From Bacilli bacterium (lineage in GTDB: Bacteria; Bacillota_I; Bacilli_A; RFN20; CAG-826): DNA of 61,845 nucleotides. The stretch spans positions 1-61,845 of the forward strand of contig JAFRPF010000028.1 of the NCBI GenBank assembly GCA_017429285.1, written 5' to 3'. The number at the start of each line of letters is the position of its first letter. Position 1 is the stretch's first letter. The position numbers and the translations under genes were made by a program. Below, one piece after another: positions 9,029-17,627 of the stretch. The notes under the pieces were generated by a model. That model saw only the letters and a list, made by a program, of their open reading frames with translations, ran no database searches and had not been told where the DNA came from.

Positions 9029-9661
9029 ATGGCATATAGAGTCTTGATTGTGGAAGATCAAAATATCCCTTCCGAACTATTTAAGATTTATATCGAAAGT
9101 AGTGAGGATTTTGAATACGCTCTTTCGATTTCTAACGCTTCATTAGCCTTATCGATATGTGAGTCTAATAATATCGATCTCATCCTTATGGATGTGATGA
9201 CTGATTTAGGTCATAACGGTTTAGATGCTGCAGAAGAAATTAAAAAGAAATTTCCAAAAATTAAAATCATCATCATTACATCTATGCCTGAATATTCTTG
9301 GCTAAAAAGAGCGAAGAAAATCGGTGTTGATTCCTTCTGGTATAAAGATGGGCAAAGAAATAGCTTATTAGATATCATGAGAAAAACCATGGAAGGAAAA
9401 CATATCTATCCTGATGAAACTCCTGTTGTTAGAATCGGGGCGGCTACTAATCATGATTTCACCGAAAGAGAATTAGATGTCTTAAAAGAATTAACAACAG
9501 GTGACACTAACGCAGAAATCGCGGAAAGATTATTTATCTCTGTAGCCACTGTTAAAAGTCATATCCAACACCTGATGGAAAAGACTGGTTTTAAAACACG
9601 TACTGAACTTGTGAGTGAAGCACGTGGTCTTGGAATCGTTATTAAAGATAAAAGTAATTAA
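9029..9661 (+). CDS. NarL/LuxR-family response regulator
   Basis: 210 residues. An N-terminal receiver has acidic residues VEDQ at the start, the phosphorylatable Asp in LILMDVMTD (near residue 55) and a Lys in WYKDGQ. A C-terminal LuxR-type helix-turn-helix follows (LTTGDTNAEIAERLFISVAT, about 155-175). It lies downstream of the two sensor genes and is their obvious partner. TACAAT ends 6 bases before the ATG with no Shine-Dalgarno, suggesting a separate leaderless transcript. The lipoprotein gene immediately downstream, with an imperfect palindrome before it, is a plausible target. Confidence 0.9.
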   Translation: MAYRVLIVEDQNIPSELFKIYIESSEDFEYALSISNASLALSICESNNIDLILMDVMTDLGHNGLDAAEEIKKKFPKIKIIIITSMPEYSWLKRAKKIGVDSFWYKDGQRNSLLDIMRKTMEGKHIYPDETPVVRIGAATNHDFTERELDVLKELTTGDTNAEIAERLFISVATVKSHIQHLMEKTGFKTRTELVSEARGLGIVIKDKSN

Positions 9662-9671
9662 ATTGATAAAT

Positions 9672-9695
9672 ACCGAGCAGATGTTCGGTTTTTTA
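9672..9695 (+). terminator. Terminator of the sensor operon
   Basis: ACCGA/TCGGT stem with 8-base loop followed by TTTTTTATTT. Confidence 0.65.
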
Positions 9696-9795
9696 TTTAA
9701 AAATAGATAAATATCATACTATTGGCTGATGCGACTAAAAAGTTTTGTCGGTTAAATTATTTATATAAATAAAAGATTAGAAAGGATTTTTAATT

Positions 9796-11127
9796 ATGAA
9801 AAATAGTAAAATTTTTCTTAGTTTAGCTCTTTTGACTGTTCTTGGTTTAGGTGCTTGTAATAAGGGCAAAGGCAAAAGTTCCTCCGCTCCGACATCTTCT
9901 GAATCTTCTGCATCGGAATCTTCATCATCTACTCCAGGACATCAACACACACCTGGTGAATTTGGCTTCTGTACATGTGGTGAGTATCTAGGTCAACCAT
10001 ATGCTTTAGAAGATAAGGCCGTTAGTATCCCAAATACCTTTATCGGAAACATGAACGTTGGAGATAAACGCTTCTTCTCTGTGAGTGGTTTAACCGAAAA
10101 ACATGGTTTACACGTCGAAGACTGGGATGGCTGGGATTATGATCACGAAAACGAAATCGCCGCTGACGTTCATGCCTATAGAGTACTTGATAATGGTAAT
10201 ATGGACGAATTGTTAATTGGCTATAACACCGCTCTAGATGATATGACACAAGAACCAATTTCTTTTGAGGAAGATAAAAATGTCTATTTTGTTATCGAAG
10301 CTCATAAAGTGATTAATAGTGGTTATTTACTCCTTCTTGAAGACCATATCTATAGTGATAAAACGGGTGCATGTATCGCTGATGGCGAATTTAGAAATGG
10401 TACATTCGATGGTGACACTTGGGAAACTATTCCAGTGGGTAGTTGGAGTAAGGTCGGTATCTCTTTTGAAGATGATGAACATTACCATTACTTCAAATTA
10501 GTGGAAGATCCAAACCATCTTCAACCATTCTCTCATCATAAATTCAATCTCACTTTAACAAATATTCCTTCTAACTGTGTTAATCTTTATTATGCAGATG
10601 AAAATAATAATCCTGTTGAATTATCACTTGTTGAAGGTCAAGAAACAGAAGTTCCTGAAAATGTTCATGCTTTATATGTTAGACTCTCTCATAAAACAGT
10701 AGTTTCAGGTGGACAATTCTCACTAAGAATAGTGGAACACTGTAATGAAGCACATGGCTATTGTCCAGATTGCGATTTAATCAGATTACCAAATTCTAAC
10801 ATCCTTACAATGAACGCTGACTTCGGTGATGTATTCGAAGTTGTCAAAGATCAAAAATATACTTTTGCTTTTGACTTTGGTACCACTGAACAATTCGCGG
10901 TTCAATTTAATTCCTCTGTTTGGGCCCATGTTGCTTCATCTATTTGGTTATATGTCTATGATGATGTCAAAAAAGATTTCACATTAGTATATCGTGCTAG
11001 TCAAGCTACCAATGAAATAGAATACGATCTAGATCAAGTGTATTACGGTACAAGCAAAGCTTTCTTTGAATTCACTGCCAAAGATTCTTTCTATGATGTT
11101 CGAATCAGAGTTCACGATCAAGCATAA
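9796..11127 (+). CDS. Secreted lipoprotein with Ser-rich linker and Cys/His motifs
   Basis: 443 residues with Shine-Dalgarno AAAGGA. Lipobox LGAC at residues 18-21 of a typical lipoprotein signal, then a Ser/Glu-rich linker (about 30-50). Two Cys pairs sit in similar settings: HQHTPGEFGFCTCGEYLGQP near residue 55 and HGYCPDCDLIRLP near 320, each with nearby His, suggesting metal or disulfide sites and possibly a duplicated domain. The remainder is beta-rich with many aromatic and acidic residues. No family recognised. It directly follows the response regulator, so it may be controlled by that system. Confidence 0.7.
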   Translation: MKNSKIFLSLALLTVLGLGACNKGKGKSSSAPTSSESSASESSSSTPGHQHTPGEFGFCTCGEYLGQPYALEDKAVSIPNTFIGNMNVGDKRFFSVSGLTEKHGLHVEDWDGWDYDHENEIAADVHAYRVLDNGNMDELLIGYNTALDDMTQEPISFEEDKNVYFVIEAHKVINSGYLLLLEDHIYSDKTGACIADGEFRNGTFDGDTWETIPVGSWSKVGISFEDDEHYHYFKLVEDPNHLQPFSHHKFNLTLTNIPSNCVNLYYADENNNPVELSLVEGQETEVPENVHALYVRLSHKTVVSGGQFSLRIVEHCNEAHGYCPDCDLIRLPNSNILTMNADFGDVFEVVKDQKYTFAFDFGTTEQFAVQFNSSVWAHVASSIWLYVYDDVKKDFTLVYRASQATNEIEYDLDQVYYGTSKAFFEFTAKDSFYDVRIRVHDQA

Positions 11128-11148
11128 TTAATTCATTAATTTATTAAG

Positions 11149-11176
11149 ACTAGAGGTATCCCCTCTAGTTTTTTTA
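11149..11176 (+). terminator. Terminator of the 9796 lipoprotein gene
   Basis: ACTAGAGG/CCTCTAGT 8-bp stem, 5-base loop, seven T. Confidence 0.9.
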
Positions 11177-11198
11177 TTCATTAATGAATAATAATTAC

Positions 11199-11252
11199 AT
11201 ATGAAAATTTGTTCATATATTTATTGCAAATATGAATGGTTGTTCATATAAT
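11199..11252 (+). promoter_or_regulatory. Promoter with two ArsR-type operators
   Basis: Two copies of ATATGAA-N6-TTCATAT, at 11199-11218 and 11230-11249, 31 bases apart. The second fills the 17-base spacer of a near-perfect promoter, TTGCAA (11224-11229) and TATAAT (11247-11252). The 7-6-7 inverted repeat matches the SmtB/ArsR operator class, and binding there would block RNA polymerase. The obvious ligand is the ArsR protein encoded just downstream. Confidence 0.85.
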
Positions 11253-11271
11253 ATTATCGAGGTAAATAATT

Positions 11272-11580
11272 ATGAATCGTTTTCCTAATGAAGATATCTT
11301 ATTCAAAATGAGAGATATGCTCTCGATAGTGAGTGATATCACAAGATTAAAAATCATGTTCACTTTATTAGATGATAATCAAAATGAAAAATGTGTGAGT
11401 GAAATAGTGGAATCTACTGGTGCTAGTCAATCATTAGTGTCTCACCAATTAAAAACCTTAAAAGATTTTGATTTAGTAAGCGTCAGAAGAGATGGTAAGA
11501 AAATCTATTACACTTTAAAAGATGATCATGTGAGACAACTTATCAGTGTGGCTTTAGAACACGCGATGGAGGAAGAATAA
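11272..11580 (+). CDS. ArsR/SmtB-family metal-sensing repressor
   Basis: 102 residues, a single winged-helix domain: recognition region SEIVESTGASQSLVSHQLKT (about 42-61) and wing VSVRRDGKKIYYTL. Shine-Dalgarno CGAGG. The C-terminus carries Asp and His in DDHVRQLISVALEHAMEEE, which fits the alpha-5 metal site used by CzrA/SmtB-type sensors for Zn(II); a Cys sits near residue 42 (EKCVSEI). One base separates it from the P1B ATPase gene, and tandem operators overlap its promoter, so it most likely represses this operon until Zn or Cd binds. Confidence 0.9.
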   Translation: MNRFPNEDILFKMRDMLSIVSDITRLKIMFTLLDDNQNEKCVSEIVESTGASQSLVSHQLKTLKDFDLVSVRRDGKKIYYTLKDDHVRQLISVALEHAMEEE

Positions 11581-11581
11581 T

Positions 11582-14029
11582 ATGGTGAAGAAGGTTTATC
11601 ATATCTCTGGTTTCGATTGCGGTAATTGCGCAGCTAGAACCGAAAGACATTTAAATAGTAAGGATTATATAGAATCCGCGGTTATCGACTTCGCTAGTAA
11701 TAAAATGTTTATTTCTTATAAAGAAAAACCTTTAACTATTGATGAATTAAAAAAGGTTATTAAAGAAGTAGAAGAAGATAAATTAAATCTATATGAAGAA
11801 GGATTAATTAAGAAAACTTATCATATTTCTGGTTTTGATTGTGCGAATTGCGCGGCTAAAACTGAAAGACATCTTAATAAACAAGAATATATTGAATCTG
11901 CGAAAATCGATTTTGCCACGAATAAGATGTATATCACTTATGTCGGTGAAGCTTGTTCTATTAATAAATTAAGTGATGTTATTAAAGAAGTAGAAGATGA
12001 TCCTTTAGATTTATATGAAGAAAAAGCCTTAAATAAGAAGGAGCACCACGAACAAAAAATATTTACCAAGAATATGTGGCTTATCCTTTTTAGAGTGATA
12101 TTTGCCACGATTGTGACAGTGATATGTATTTTCCTATTAGGAAAAGAACAATATAACTGGGTGAGATTTGGTTTATATCTAACGGCATTTTTAGTCTCTG
12201 GATATGATATCGTTTATAAAGTCATTCAACATATTAGATATAAGACCAATCCTCTTGATCATAATTTATTAATTTCTTTAGCAGCGATTGGTGCCTTTAC
12301 TTTATGTATCATCCAATTTACTAATTTTGACGCGCATAGAGAGCACGTTATTCATTATATTAATAATGATTATTCAATCGCGATGGATCATGCGATGGAC
12401 GCTTTAATGGTGGTTATCCTTTTCCAAATTGGAAGAATTATCGAGTCGGTGGCCACGAATAAGAGTAAAGCCGCGGTTATGAAAGCGGTGGAACTTAGAG
12501 TAGATACCGCTAATTTAATCACTGAAGAAGGAATTAAAGTAGTTTCTCCTGAAGAATTAGAAGTTAATCAAAATATTATTGTTAAAGTTGGCGAGTTAAT
12601 CCCTGTTGATGGAGAAGTTATCGATGGTGACGCTTTAGTGGATACTTCTTCTTTAACTGGTGAATTTGTTCCTGTTAAAACCGAAATTGGAAAAGATGTT
12701 TATTCTGGCTGTTTAATAAAACAAGGGCAGATTACTGTTAAAGTAAAAAAGATATACGCTGATAGCACAGTTAGTAAAATTATTGAATTAATTACTTCAG
12801 GCGGAGAAAAGAAATCTAAAGCCGATGAATTTATCGCTAAATTTGGTAGAGTATATACTCCAGCGGTTGTTGTCGTCGCTATATTAGTCACTTTAGTGAT
12901 GGGGTTAATTGGAGTATTTACCAATAATCAAAACTGGATGAACGCTGTTTATTATGGACTTGAAATCTTAGTTACCGGTTGCCCATGTGCGATCGTGATC
13001 TCTGTTCCATTAGCCTATTTTGCAGCAATTGGTTTAGCTAGTAAAAATGGTATTGTGGTAAAAGGTGCTTCCTTCTTAGACAAATTAGTGGAAGTAAAAA
13101 CTGTTGTTACTGATAAGACTGGAACGATTACGGAAGGTTCTTTCTCCATTCAAAAAATTCACACCAACAATGTGAAAGAAGAAGAACTATTAAATTATTT
13201 ATACGCTATTGAATCTTTATCTAATCACCCAATTGGAAAAGCGATCTGTCATAACGTAGAAACGAGCAAAATCGCTTCAGAAATCAAGGATTTTAACGAA
13301 ATTGCAGGGTTTGGTGTCGCTGGTTATTATCAAAATAAACAAGTCATTGCGGGTTCTTCTAAGCTATTAAATAAGTACAACATTAAGTTTGAAGAAGCTA
13401 AAGAAGTAGGAACAATTATCTACGTCGCTCTCGATAACAAATATCTTGGTTATGTCGTTTTATCTGACAAACTCAAAGATAGCGCCAAAGAGATGGTGAG
13501 CTTGTTACATAAAGAAAATATCGATGTTGTTTTATTAACAGGTGACCATGAAGAAAATGCGAAAGATATCGCTATGAAGTTAGGCATTGATCGTTATAGA
13601 AGTGAACTATTACCAGAAGATAAAGCTAAAATCTTAGAAGAAGAAATTAATAATAGTAAAGGTGCTGTGGCTTTTATCGGTGATGGTATAAATGATGCGC
13701 CTAGTATTATCCGTAGTGATATCGGTATCGCTATGGGTGGAATAGGGAGTGATATCGCAGTGGAAAATTCTGATATCGTCATCATGAACGATGATCCCCT
13801 AAAAGTTTATGATGCAGTGAAGATTTCTAAAATTGCAAGAAGAGTAGCGGTCTTTAATATCATCTTCTCCTTATTCATTAAGATTGGTGTTGCCGTATTA
13901 GTAGTCTTACAAGATTTCATCAAAGGACTAGAAGTACCGATGTATATCGCTGTACTTGCGGATACTGGTTTAACCGTCTTAATGGTCTTAAATTCCTTAA
14001 CCGTACTATATAGAAAAATAAAAAGATAA
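11582..14029 (+). CDS. P1B-type heavy-metal ATPase, Zn/Cd/Pb exporter type
   Basis: 815 residues. Two N-terminal heavy-metal-associated domains with CxxC motifs (GFDCGNCAA and GFDCANCAA) and a small His-containing linker (EHHEQ). Eight membrane segments. The signature TGCPCAIV gives the transport CPC, DKTGT the phosphorylated Asp, GDGINDAP the hinge, and ADTGLTVLMVLNSL in the last helix matches the D-x-G of the Zn/Cd (CadA/ZntA) subgroup. Expected function is ATP-driven efflux of divalent metal from the cytoplasm. Translation start lies one base after the ArsR stop, with GGAGGAA inside the end of that gene. Confidence 0.92.
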   Translation: MVKKVYHISGFDCGNCAARTERHLNSKDYIESAVIDFASNKMFISYKEKPLTIDELKKVIKEVEEDKLNLYEEGLIKKTYHISGFDCANCAAKTERHLNKQEYIESAKIDFATNKMYITYVGEACSINKLSDVIKEVEDDPLDLYEEKALNKKEHHEQKIFTKNMWLILFRVIFATIVTVICIFLLGKEQYNWVRFGLYLTAFLVSGYDIVYKVIQHIRYKTNPLDHNLLISLAAIGAFTLCIIQFTNFDAHREHVIHYINNDYSIAMDHAMDALMVVILFQIGRIIESVATNKSKAAVMKAVELRVDTANLITEEGIKVVSPEELEVNQNIIVKVGELIPVDGEVIDGDALVDTSSLTGEFVPVKTEIGKDVYSGCLIKQGQITVKVKKIYADSTVSKIIELITSGGEKKSKADEFIAKFGRVYTPAVVVVAILVTLVMGLIGVFTNNQNWMNAVYYGLEILVTGCPCAIVISVPLAYFAAIGLASKNGIVVKGASFLDKLVEVKTVVTDKTGTITEGSFSIQKIHTNNVKEEELLNYLYAIESLSNHPIGKAICHNVETSKIASEIKDFNEIAGFGVAGYYQNKQVIAGSSKLLNKYNIKFEEAKEVGTIIYVALDNKYLGYVVLSDKLKDSAKEMVSLLHKENIDVVLLTGDHEENAKDIAMKLGIDRYRSELLPEDKAKILEEEINNSKGAVAFIGDGINDAPSIIRSDIGIAMGGIGSDIAVENSDIVIMNDDPLKVYDAVKISKIARRVAVFNIIFSLFIKIGVAVLVVLQDFIKGLEVPMYIAVLADTGLTVLMVLNSLTVLYRKIKR

Positions 14030-14050
14030 TATAAATATATTAAAATTAAT

Positions 14051-14124
14051 TCTACCCATTAAAAAAATAACTCTACTTTTTAAAAATATAGAGATAGAGA
14101 AATAAACTAATGGGTAGATTTTTT
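14051..14124 (+). terminator. Long terminator hairpin of the metal operon
   Basis: 11-bp stem TCTACCCATTA/TAATGGGTAGA enclosing a smaller CTCTA/TAGAG hairpin, then TTTTTTATTT. Confidence 0.75.
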
Positions 14125-14153
14125 ATTTAAAATTGGCGTTTTAATATATAGCC

Positions 14154-14834
14154 ATGTGTATCGATGATGTTGCCATTCCTAGATACTCTTTGGCAGAGGA
14201 ATTATTAAATGCGATAAGTCACGGATTAGGGGCTATTTTTGGCATAGTAGCTTTAATACTTATGCTTATTAAAGTGATACCAGTAGGAGATCCTTTTAAG
14301 ATTAGTGCCTCTATTATTTATGGTTTATCTTTAATCATTTTATTTACTATATCTTGTGTATATCATGCCTTAGCAAAAAATAAAGGTAAGAAAGTTTTAA
14401 GAATATTGGATCATGATGTGATTTATATACTTATTGCTGGAACTTACGCTCCATATACATTAGTGGCTTTAAGACCATATAATGTTTGGAATCTAGGAAC
14501 TGGAACTGTCGCTTATATCATGTTTGCGATTGTGTGGATATGTTGCATTATCGGAGCAGTCTTTAATTCGATAGATATTCATAGGTATCGCGTCTTATCA
14601 ATGATCTGTTATCTAGTTTCTGGATGGGTGGTGGTGACCGCTTTATTTGTCTTATGGGATATCATTACTCCCACTGGTGTATTGTTACTTCTATCTGGTG
14701 GCATTACTTATACCATCGGTGCGGTTTTATACGCGATCGGTAGTAAGATAAAATATTTCCATTCTTTATTTCACCTCTTTGTTTTAATAGGTGCAGTATT
14801 GATGTTTATATCGGTATATTGCTTCGTTTTATAA
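14154..14834 (+). CDS. HlyIII/PAQR-family membrane protein
   Basis: 226 residues with seven hydrophobic segments. It has the family pattern of polar conserved residues: EELLNAISHG near residue 15, SCVYHAL near 67 (Ser and His of the PAQR metal site), DHDVIYILIAGTYAPY near 85-100, and a C-terminal HSLFHLFV with two His. These conserved Ser, Asp and His residues form the Zn-dependent site in the PAQR/hemolysin III family. Function in bacteria is unsettled (membrane lipid homeostasis is proposed). A TAATAT ends 6 bases before the ATG, suggesting a leaderless mRNA. Confidence 0.9.
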   Translation: MCIDDVAIPRYSLAEELLNAISHGLGAIFGIVALILMLIKVIPVGDPFKISASIIYGLSLIILFTISCVYHALAKNKGKKVLRILDHDVIYILIAGTYAPYTLVALRPYNVWNLGTGTVAYIMFAIVWICCIIGAVFNSIDIHRYRVLSMICYLVSGWVVVTALFVLWDIITPTGVLLLLSGGITYTIGAVLYAIGSKIKYFHSLFHLFVLIGAVLMFISVYCFVL

Positions 14835-14840
14835 CAAAAA

Positions 14841-14866
14841 ACTCCTCAAATCGAGGAGTATTTGTT
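14841..14866. terminator. Terminator shared by the convergent HlyIII and deoD genes
   Basis: ACTCCTC/GAGGAGT stem with T-rich sequence on the plus side and an A-run (TTTTT on the minus strand) on the other. Confidence 0.8.
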
Positions 14867-14880
14867 TGATTTTAATTTAT

Positions 14881-15603
14881 TTACTTAGCAAATCTTTCTG
14901 CGGTTGCGACGGCGACAGCCACCATTTTACCAAGACCTAATTGTCTTTCTTCAGCGGTGGCTTTTCTATCTGTTTTAATGAAGTGGTCAGTAACTGTTAA
15001 TAAGCAAAGAGCTTTTTTATTTAAATAGGCAGCGTTGCAATATAAAGCATAAGCTTCCATCTCTACACCCATAACACCTAGCTTAGCCCATTTCTTCCAC
15101 ATATCTTTATCAGTGTCATAGAAGACATCGGCGGAAAGAATGTTACCACCATGGAATGGAACGCCTTGTTTTTTACATTCCTCATAAGCAGCGACAATAG
15201 CCTCTAAATCCGCACCTGCGGAATAAGTACCATTCACGCCATATTGTCTTCCCCAGCTTGAGTCTGTAGAAGCGGTGTTACAAATTAATACATCAAATAA
15301 ATTGATATCTTCTTTATAGGAACCACATGTTCCAACACGGATGATGAGGTCTACTCCATAGTGAGCAAATAATTCATTGGAATAAATTCCGATAGATGGT
15401 TGACCCATACCAGAGGCCATAACGGATAATTTTTTGCCGTTTTTTGTAAATCCGGTAAAACCGAGCATACCACGGACATTTGTGACTTCGGTATAATCCA
15501 CTAAAAAGTTATCGGCGATCCATTTCGCACGTAAAGGATCTCCAGGCATTAAAACAACATTCGCAAAATCACCAGGATTAGCGTTTATATGAGGTGTTCC
15601 CAT
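14881..15603 (-). CDS. deoD: Purine nucleoside phosphorylase, DeoD type
   Basis: 240 residues, close to full DeoD length. N-terminus MGTPHINA and the motifs MPGDPLRAKWIA, RVGTCGSY, and GVEMEAYALY are those of hexameric bacterial PNP; the catalytic acid is the Asp of TVTDHF. Phosphorolysis of purine (deoxy)ribonucleosides to base and (deoxy)ribose-1-phosphate in the cytoplasm. Strong Shine-Dalgarno AAGGAGA. Transcribed alone, convergent with HlyIII. Confidence 0.95.
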   Translation of the reverse strand: MGTPHINANPGDFANVVLMPGDPLRAKWIADNFLVDYTEVTNVRGMLGFTGFTKNGKKLSVMASGMGQPSIGIYSNELFAHYGVDLIIRVGTCGSYKEDINLFDVLICNTASTDSSWGRQYGVNGTYSAGADLEAIVAAYEECKKQGVPFHGGNILSADVFYDTDKDMWKKWAKLGVMGVEMEAYALYCNAAYLNKKALCLLTVTDHFIKTDRKATAEERQLGLGKMVAVAVATAERFAK

Positions 15604-15700
15604 AATATATCTCCTTAAATACGTTAATATTTTAAACTATTTATCTTCTTTATAACAATAAAGATTAATATTTTGATGACAAAAGTATACACTAATGAGT

Positions 15701-16078
15701 ATGAAACAACTGGAATTAACAATTACGCATATTAAGATTCTAGATACCATCTCTTTATTAAATAAAAGAAACATGTATCCATTAAGCGATGGTGTATATA
15801 AGATTGTCTCTGGAATTTTAGATGATGAAACTGAAGAATTAAAAGATCTAGAGACATTTGGAACTTTAATATCTTTTAATAGTAAAAAAGTTTGTAGATA
15901 TCTATTGGCCCTTTATCGTTATGGTTATATTAAAAAAGTTTATAACAAGAAAAAAGATAAACTAGTTTATGTAACTACCGATTTAGGTGAGATGACTCTT
16001 TTTGAATATCATAAGAAACATAAAAGACCATATATTAAAAAAAGAAGAAACTTTAAAGAAACGATTTTGAAGATGTAA
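15701..16078 (+). CDS. Small predicted winged-helix protein
   Basis: 125 residues from the ATG at 15701. A second ATG two codons upstream (15695) would lie almost on the -10 box (TATACA, 15686-15691), so 15701 is preferred and the transcript is leaderless. The C-terminal half alternates helix and beta wing (SKKVCRYLLALYRYGYIKKV then KDKLVYVTTDLG), like a winged helix-turn-helix, and ends in a very basic tail (HKKHKRPYIKKRRNFKE). Probably nucleic-acid binding; no family recognised. Confidence 0.5.
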   Translation: MKQLELTITHIKILDTISLLNKRNMYPLSDGVYKIVSGILDDETEELKDLETFGTLISFNSKKVCRYLLALYRYGYIKKVYNKKKDKLVYVTTDLGEMTLFEYHKKHKRPYIKKRRNFKETILKM

Positions 16079-16144
16079 TAAATAAATTTATTGAATAGAT
16101 TTCTAATCACCTTTAAAATTAATTAGATAGTAGGGGAAAAATTA

Positions 16145-16933
16145 ATGAACTTTATTTGGAACACAAATGGATTTGCATGGGGTAACTTTGCCCTCACTTT
16201 ATCTTTGATAATTGTCTTATATGGTTTATTAACTTTTTCTTTTTATAAGATGTGCCGTCGTAAATCCGCTTTTATCATTTTAGCGGTTAGTTTCGTTTTC
16301 TTTATATTTGCCTACTTATTTAACTTATTATATTTTGGCATTATTGTCGCGGCGATGTTTACTGCTTCTTTAGCGGTTTGCTTATTTGCAAATTTAGGTG
16401 ACTTAAGAGCCTTCTTAGGTAATCCCTTTAAAAAAGCGAATGTTAAATCTGCAAACTTCGGTGTGGAAAAGATTTATAATCGTGAAGTTTTATATAAAAA
16501 GATTGAAACCGCTGTCTTAGCCTTATCCAAATCGAAAACTGGAGCGATTATGACATTTGAAAAGAATACATCTTTAAAAGATATTATCGGTAATGGTGTG
16601 CCAGTCCACGCTCCTGTTTCTCCAGAACTTTTATTAACAATCTTCTATGAAGGAACAAGATTACATGATGGTGCAGTAGTGATCCATGGTAATGAAATCG
16701 TCGCTGCTAGCGTCTTCTTTACTCCAACCACTAAACCATTTGCTGGTAAATACGGTTCTCGTCATAGAGCGGCTATTGGTATATCGGAAATATCTGATGC
16801 CGTCACAGTTGTCGTTAGTGAAGAAACTGGTCGTATCTCCTTTGCAGTTAACGGAGAACTTGAATCAGTGGATCAAAGTATCTTCTTAAGAGTCTTTGAA
16901 AACTACATGAACGAGAAAGGCGAAAACGCTTAA
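16145..16933 (+). CDS. cdaA: Diadenylate cyclase, CdaA type
   Basis: 262 residues: three membrane helices in the first 85 residues, a short coiled linker, then the DAC (DisA_N) domain with both catalytic signatures, DGAVVI near residue 177 and RHRAAIG near 205. Makes c-di-AMP from two ATP at the membrane. Shine-Dalgarno AGGGGA. In most Firmicutes cdaR (YbbR) follows cdaA; here a terminator and a Nudix gene follow, so the usual CdaR regulator is not in this locus. Confidence 0.93.
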   Translation: MNFIWNTNGFAWGNFALTLSLIIVLYGLLTFSFYKMCRRKSAFIILAVSFVFFIFAYLFNLLYFGIIVAAMFTASLAVCLFANLGDLRAFLGNPFKKANVKSANFGVEKIYNREVLYKKIETAVLALSKSKTGAIMTFEKNTSLKDIIGNGVPVHAPVSPELLLTIFYEGTRLHDGAVVIHGNEIVAASVFFTPTTKPFAGKYGSRHRAAIGISEISDAVTVVVSEETGRISFAVNGELESVDQSIFLRVFENYMNEKGENA

Positions 16934-16934
16934 T

Positions 16935-16959
16935 AAATAGTGATTTATCACTATTTTTT
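16935..16959 (+). terminator. Terminator after cdaA
   Basis: AATAGTGA-TTTA-TCACTATT hairpin with TTTTTTA. It ends only about 7 bases before the Nudix start codon. Confidence 0.75.
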
Positions 16960-16965
16960 ATTATT

Positions 16966-17574
16966 ATGGATAGCAAATATATTTATGACTTTATCATCAA
17001 AATCCAAGCTATTGCAAAGATTGGTTTAACATATAGTAAAGATCCATATGCGATCACTAACTATAATGAAATCAACGATCTATCTAAGAAATTCTTAGAG
17101 GACTTTACTAATGTGAAATTAGACCGTCCTAATTATTTCACTAAAGACATTTATCCAACACCTAATATTTCTGTAAGAACAGTAATCTTAAATAAAGATA
17201 AAACTAAAGTGATGATGGTAAGAGAAGTAAGTCTTGGAACATATTCACTTCCTGGAGGGTGGGCCGATTTATATGATTCACCCTCTAAAGTGGCAAAAAA
17301 TGAATGCTCACAAGAAGCAGGTGCCGATATTGAAATTGTCCGTTTAGTGGGCATAACTGATAGAACTCCGTTTAAGAGTAGTGCCTCAATTCCAGAATAT
17401 GTTGTCATCTTTGAAGGCAAAATTGTTGGTAACTTACATGAACATGAATATGAAACTGATGATGTAGGTTGGTTCGATATTAACAATTTGCCTCCTATTT
17501 CTCGTAAAACTAGTCACGAGGAACTAATGAGATTTATATTAGCCGCGAAAAACGGTGAAGTGATCTACGATTAA
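16966..17574 (+). CDS. Nudix hydrolase with N-terminal extension (ADP-ribose/NDP-X type)
   Basis: 202 residues. The first 65 match the small helical domain found before the Nudix fold in NDP-linked-X hydrolases of Firmicutes. The Nudix box is GGWADLYDSPSKVAKNECSQ followed by EAG: the Glu pair is kept as NE and QE, but the first Glu is Asp and the usual Arg is Asn, so activity or metal affinity may differ. There is no Shine-Dalgarno and no room for a promoter between the upstream terminator and the ATG; expression may depend on readthrough from cdaA. Confidence 0.8.
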   Translation: MDSKYIYDFIIKIQAIAKIGLTYSKDPYAITNYNEINDLSKKFLEDFTNVKLDRPNYFTKDIYPTPNISVRTVILNKDKTKVMMVREVSLGTYSLPGGWADLYDSPSKVAKNECSQEAGADIEIVRLVGITDRTPFKSSASIPEYVVIFEGKIVGNLHEHEYETDDVGWFDINNLPPISRKTSHEELMRFILAAKNGEVIYD

Positions 17575-17583
17575 GAAAATAGA

Positions 17584-17611
17584 AATGTCCTTATATTTAA
17601 GGGCATTTTTG
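17584..17611 (+). terminator. Terminator after the Nudix gene
   Basis: AATGTCCTT/AAGGGCATT with 6-base loop and TTTTT; the next promoter TATAAT begins two bases beyond. Confidence 0.85.
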
Positions 17612-17627
17612 TTATAATAATGGAGTT

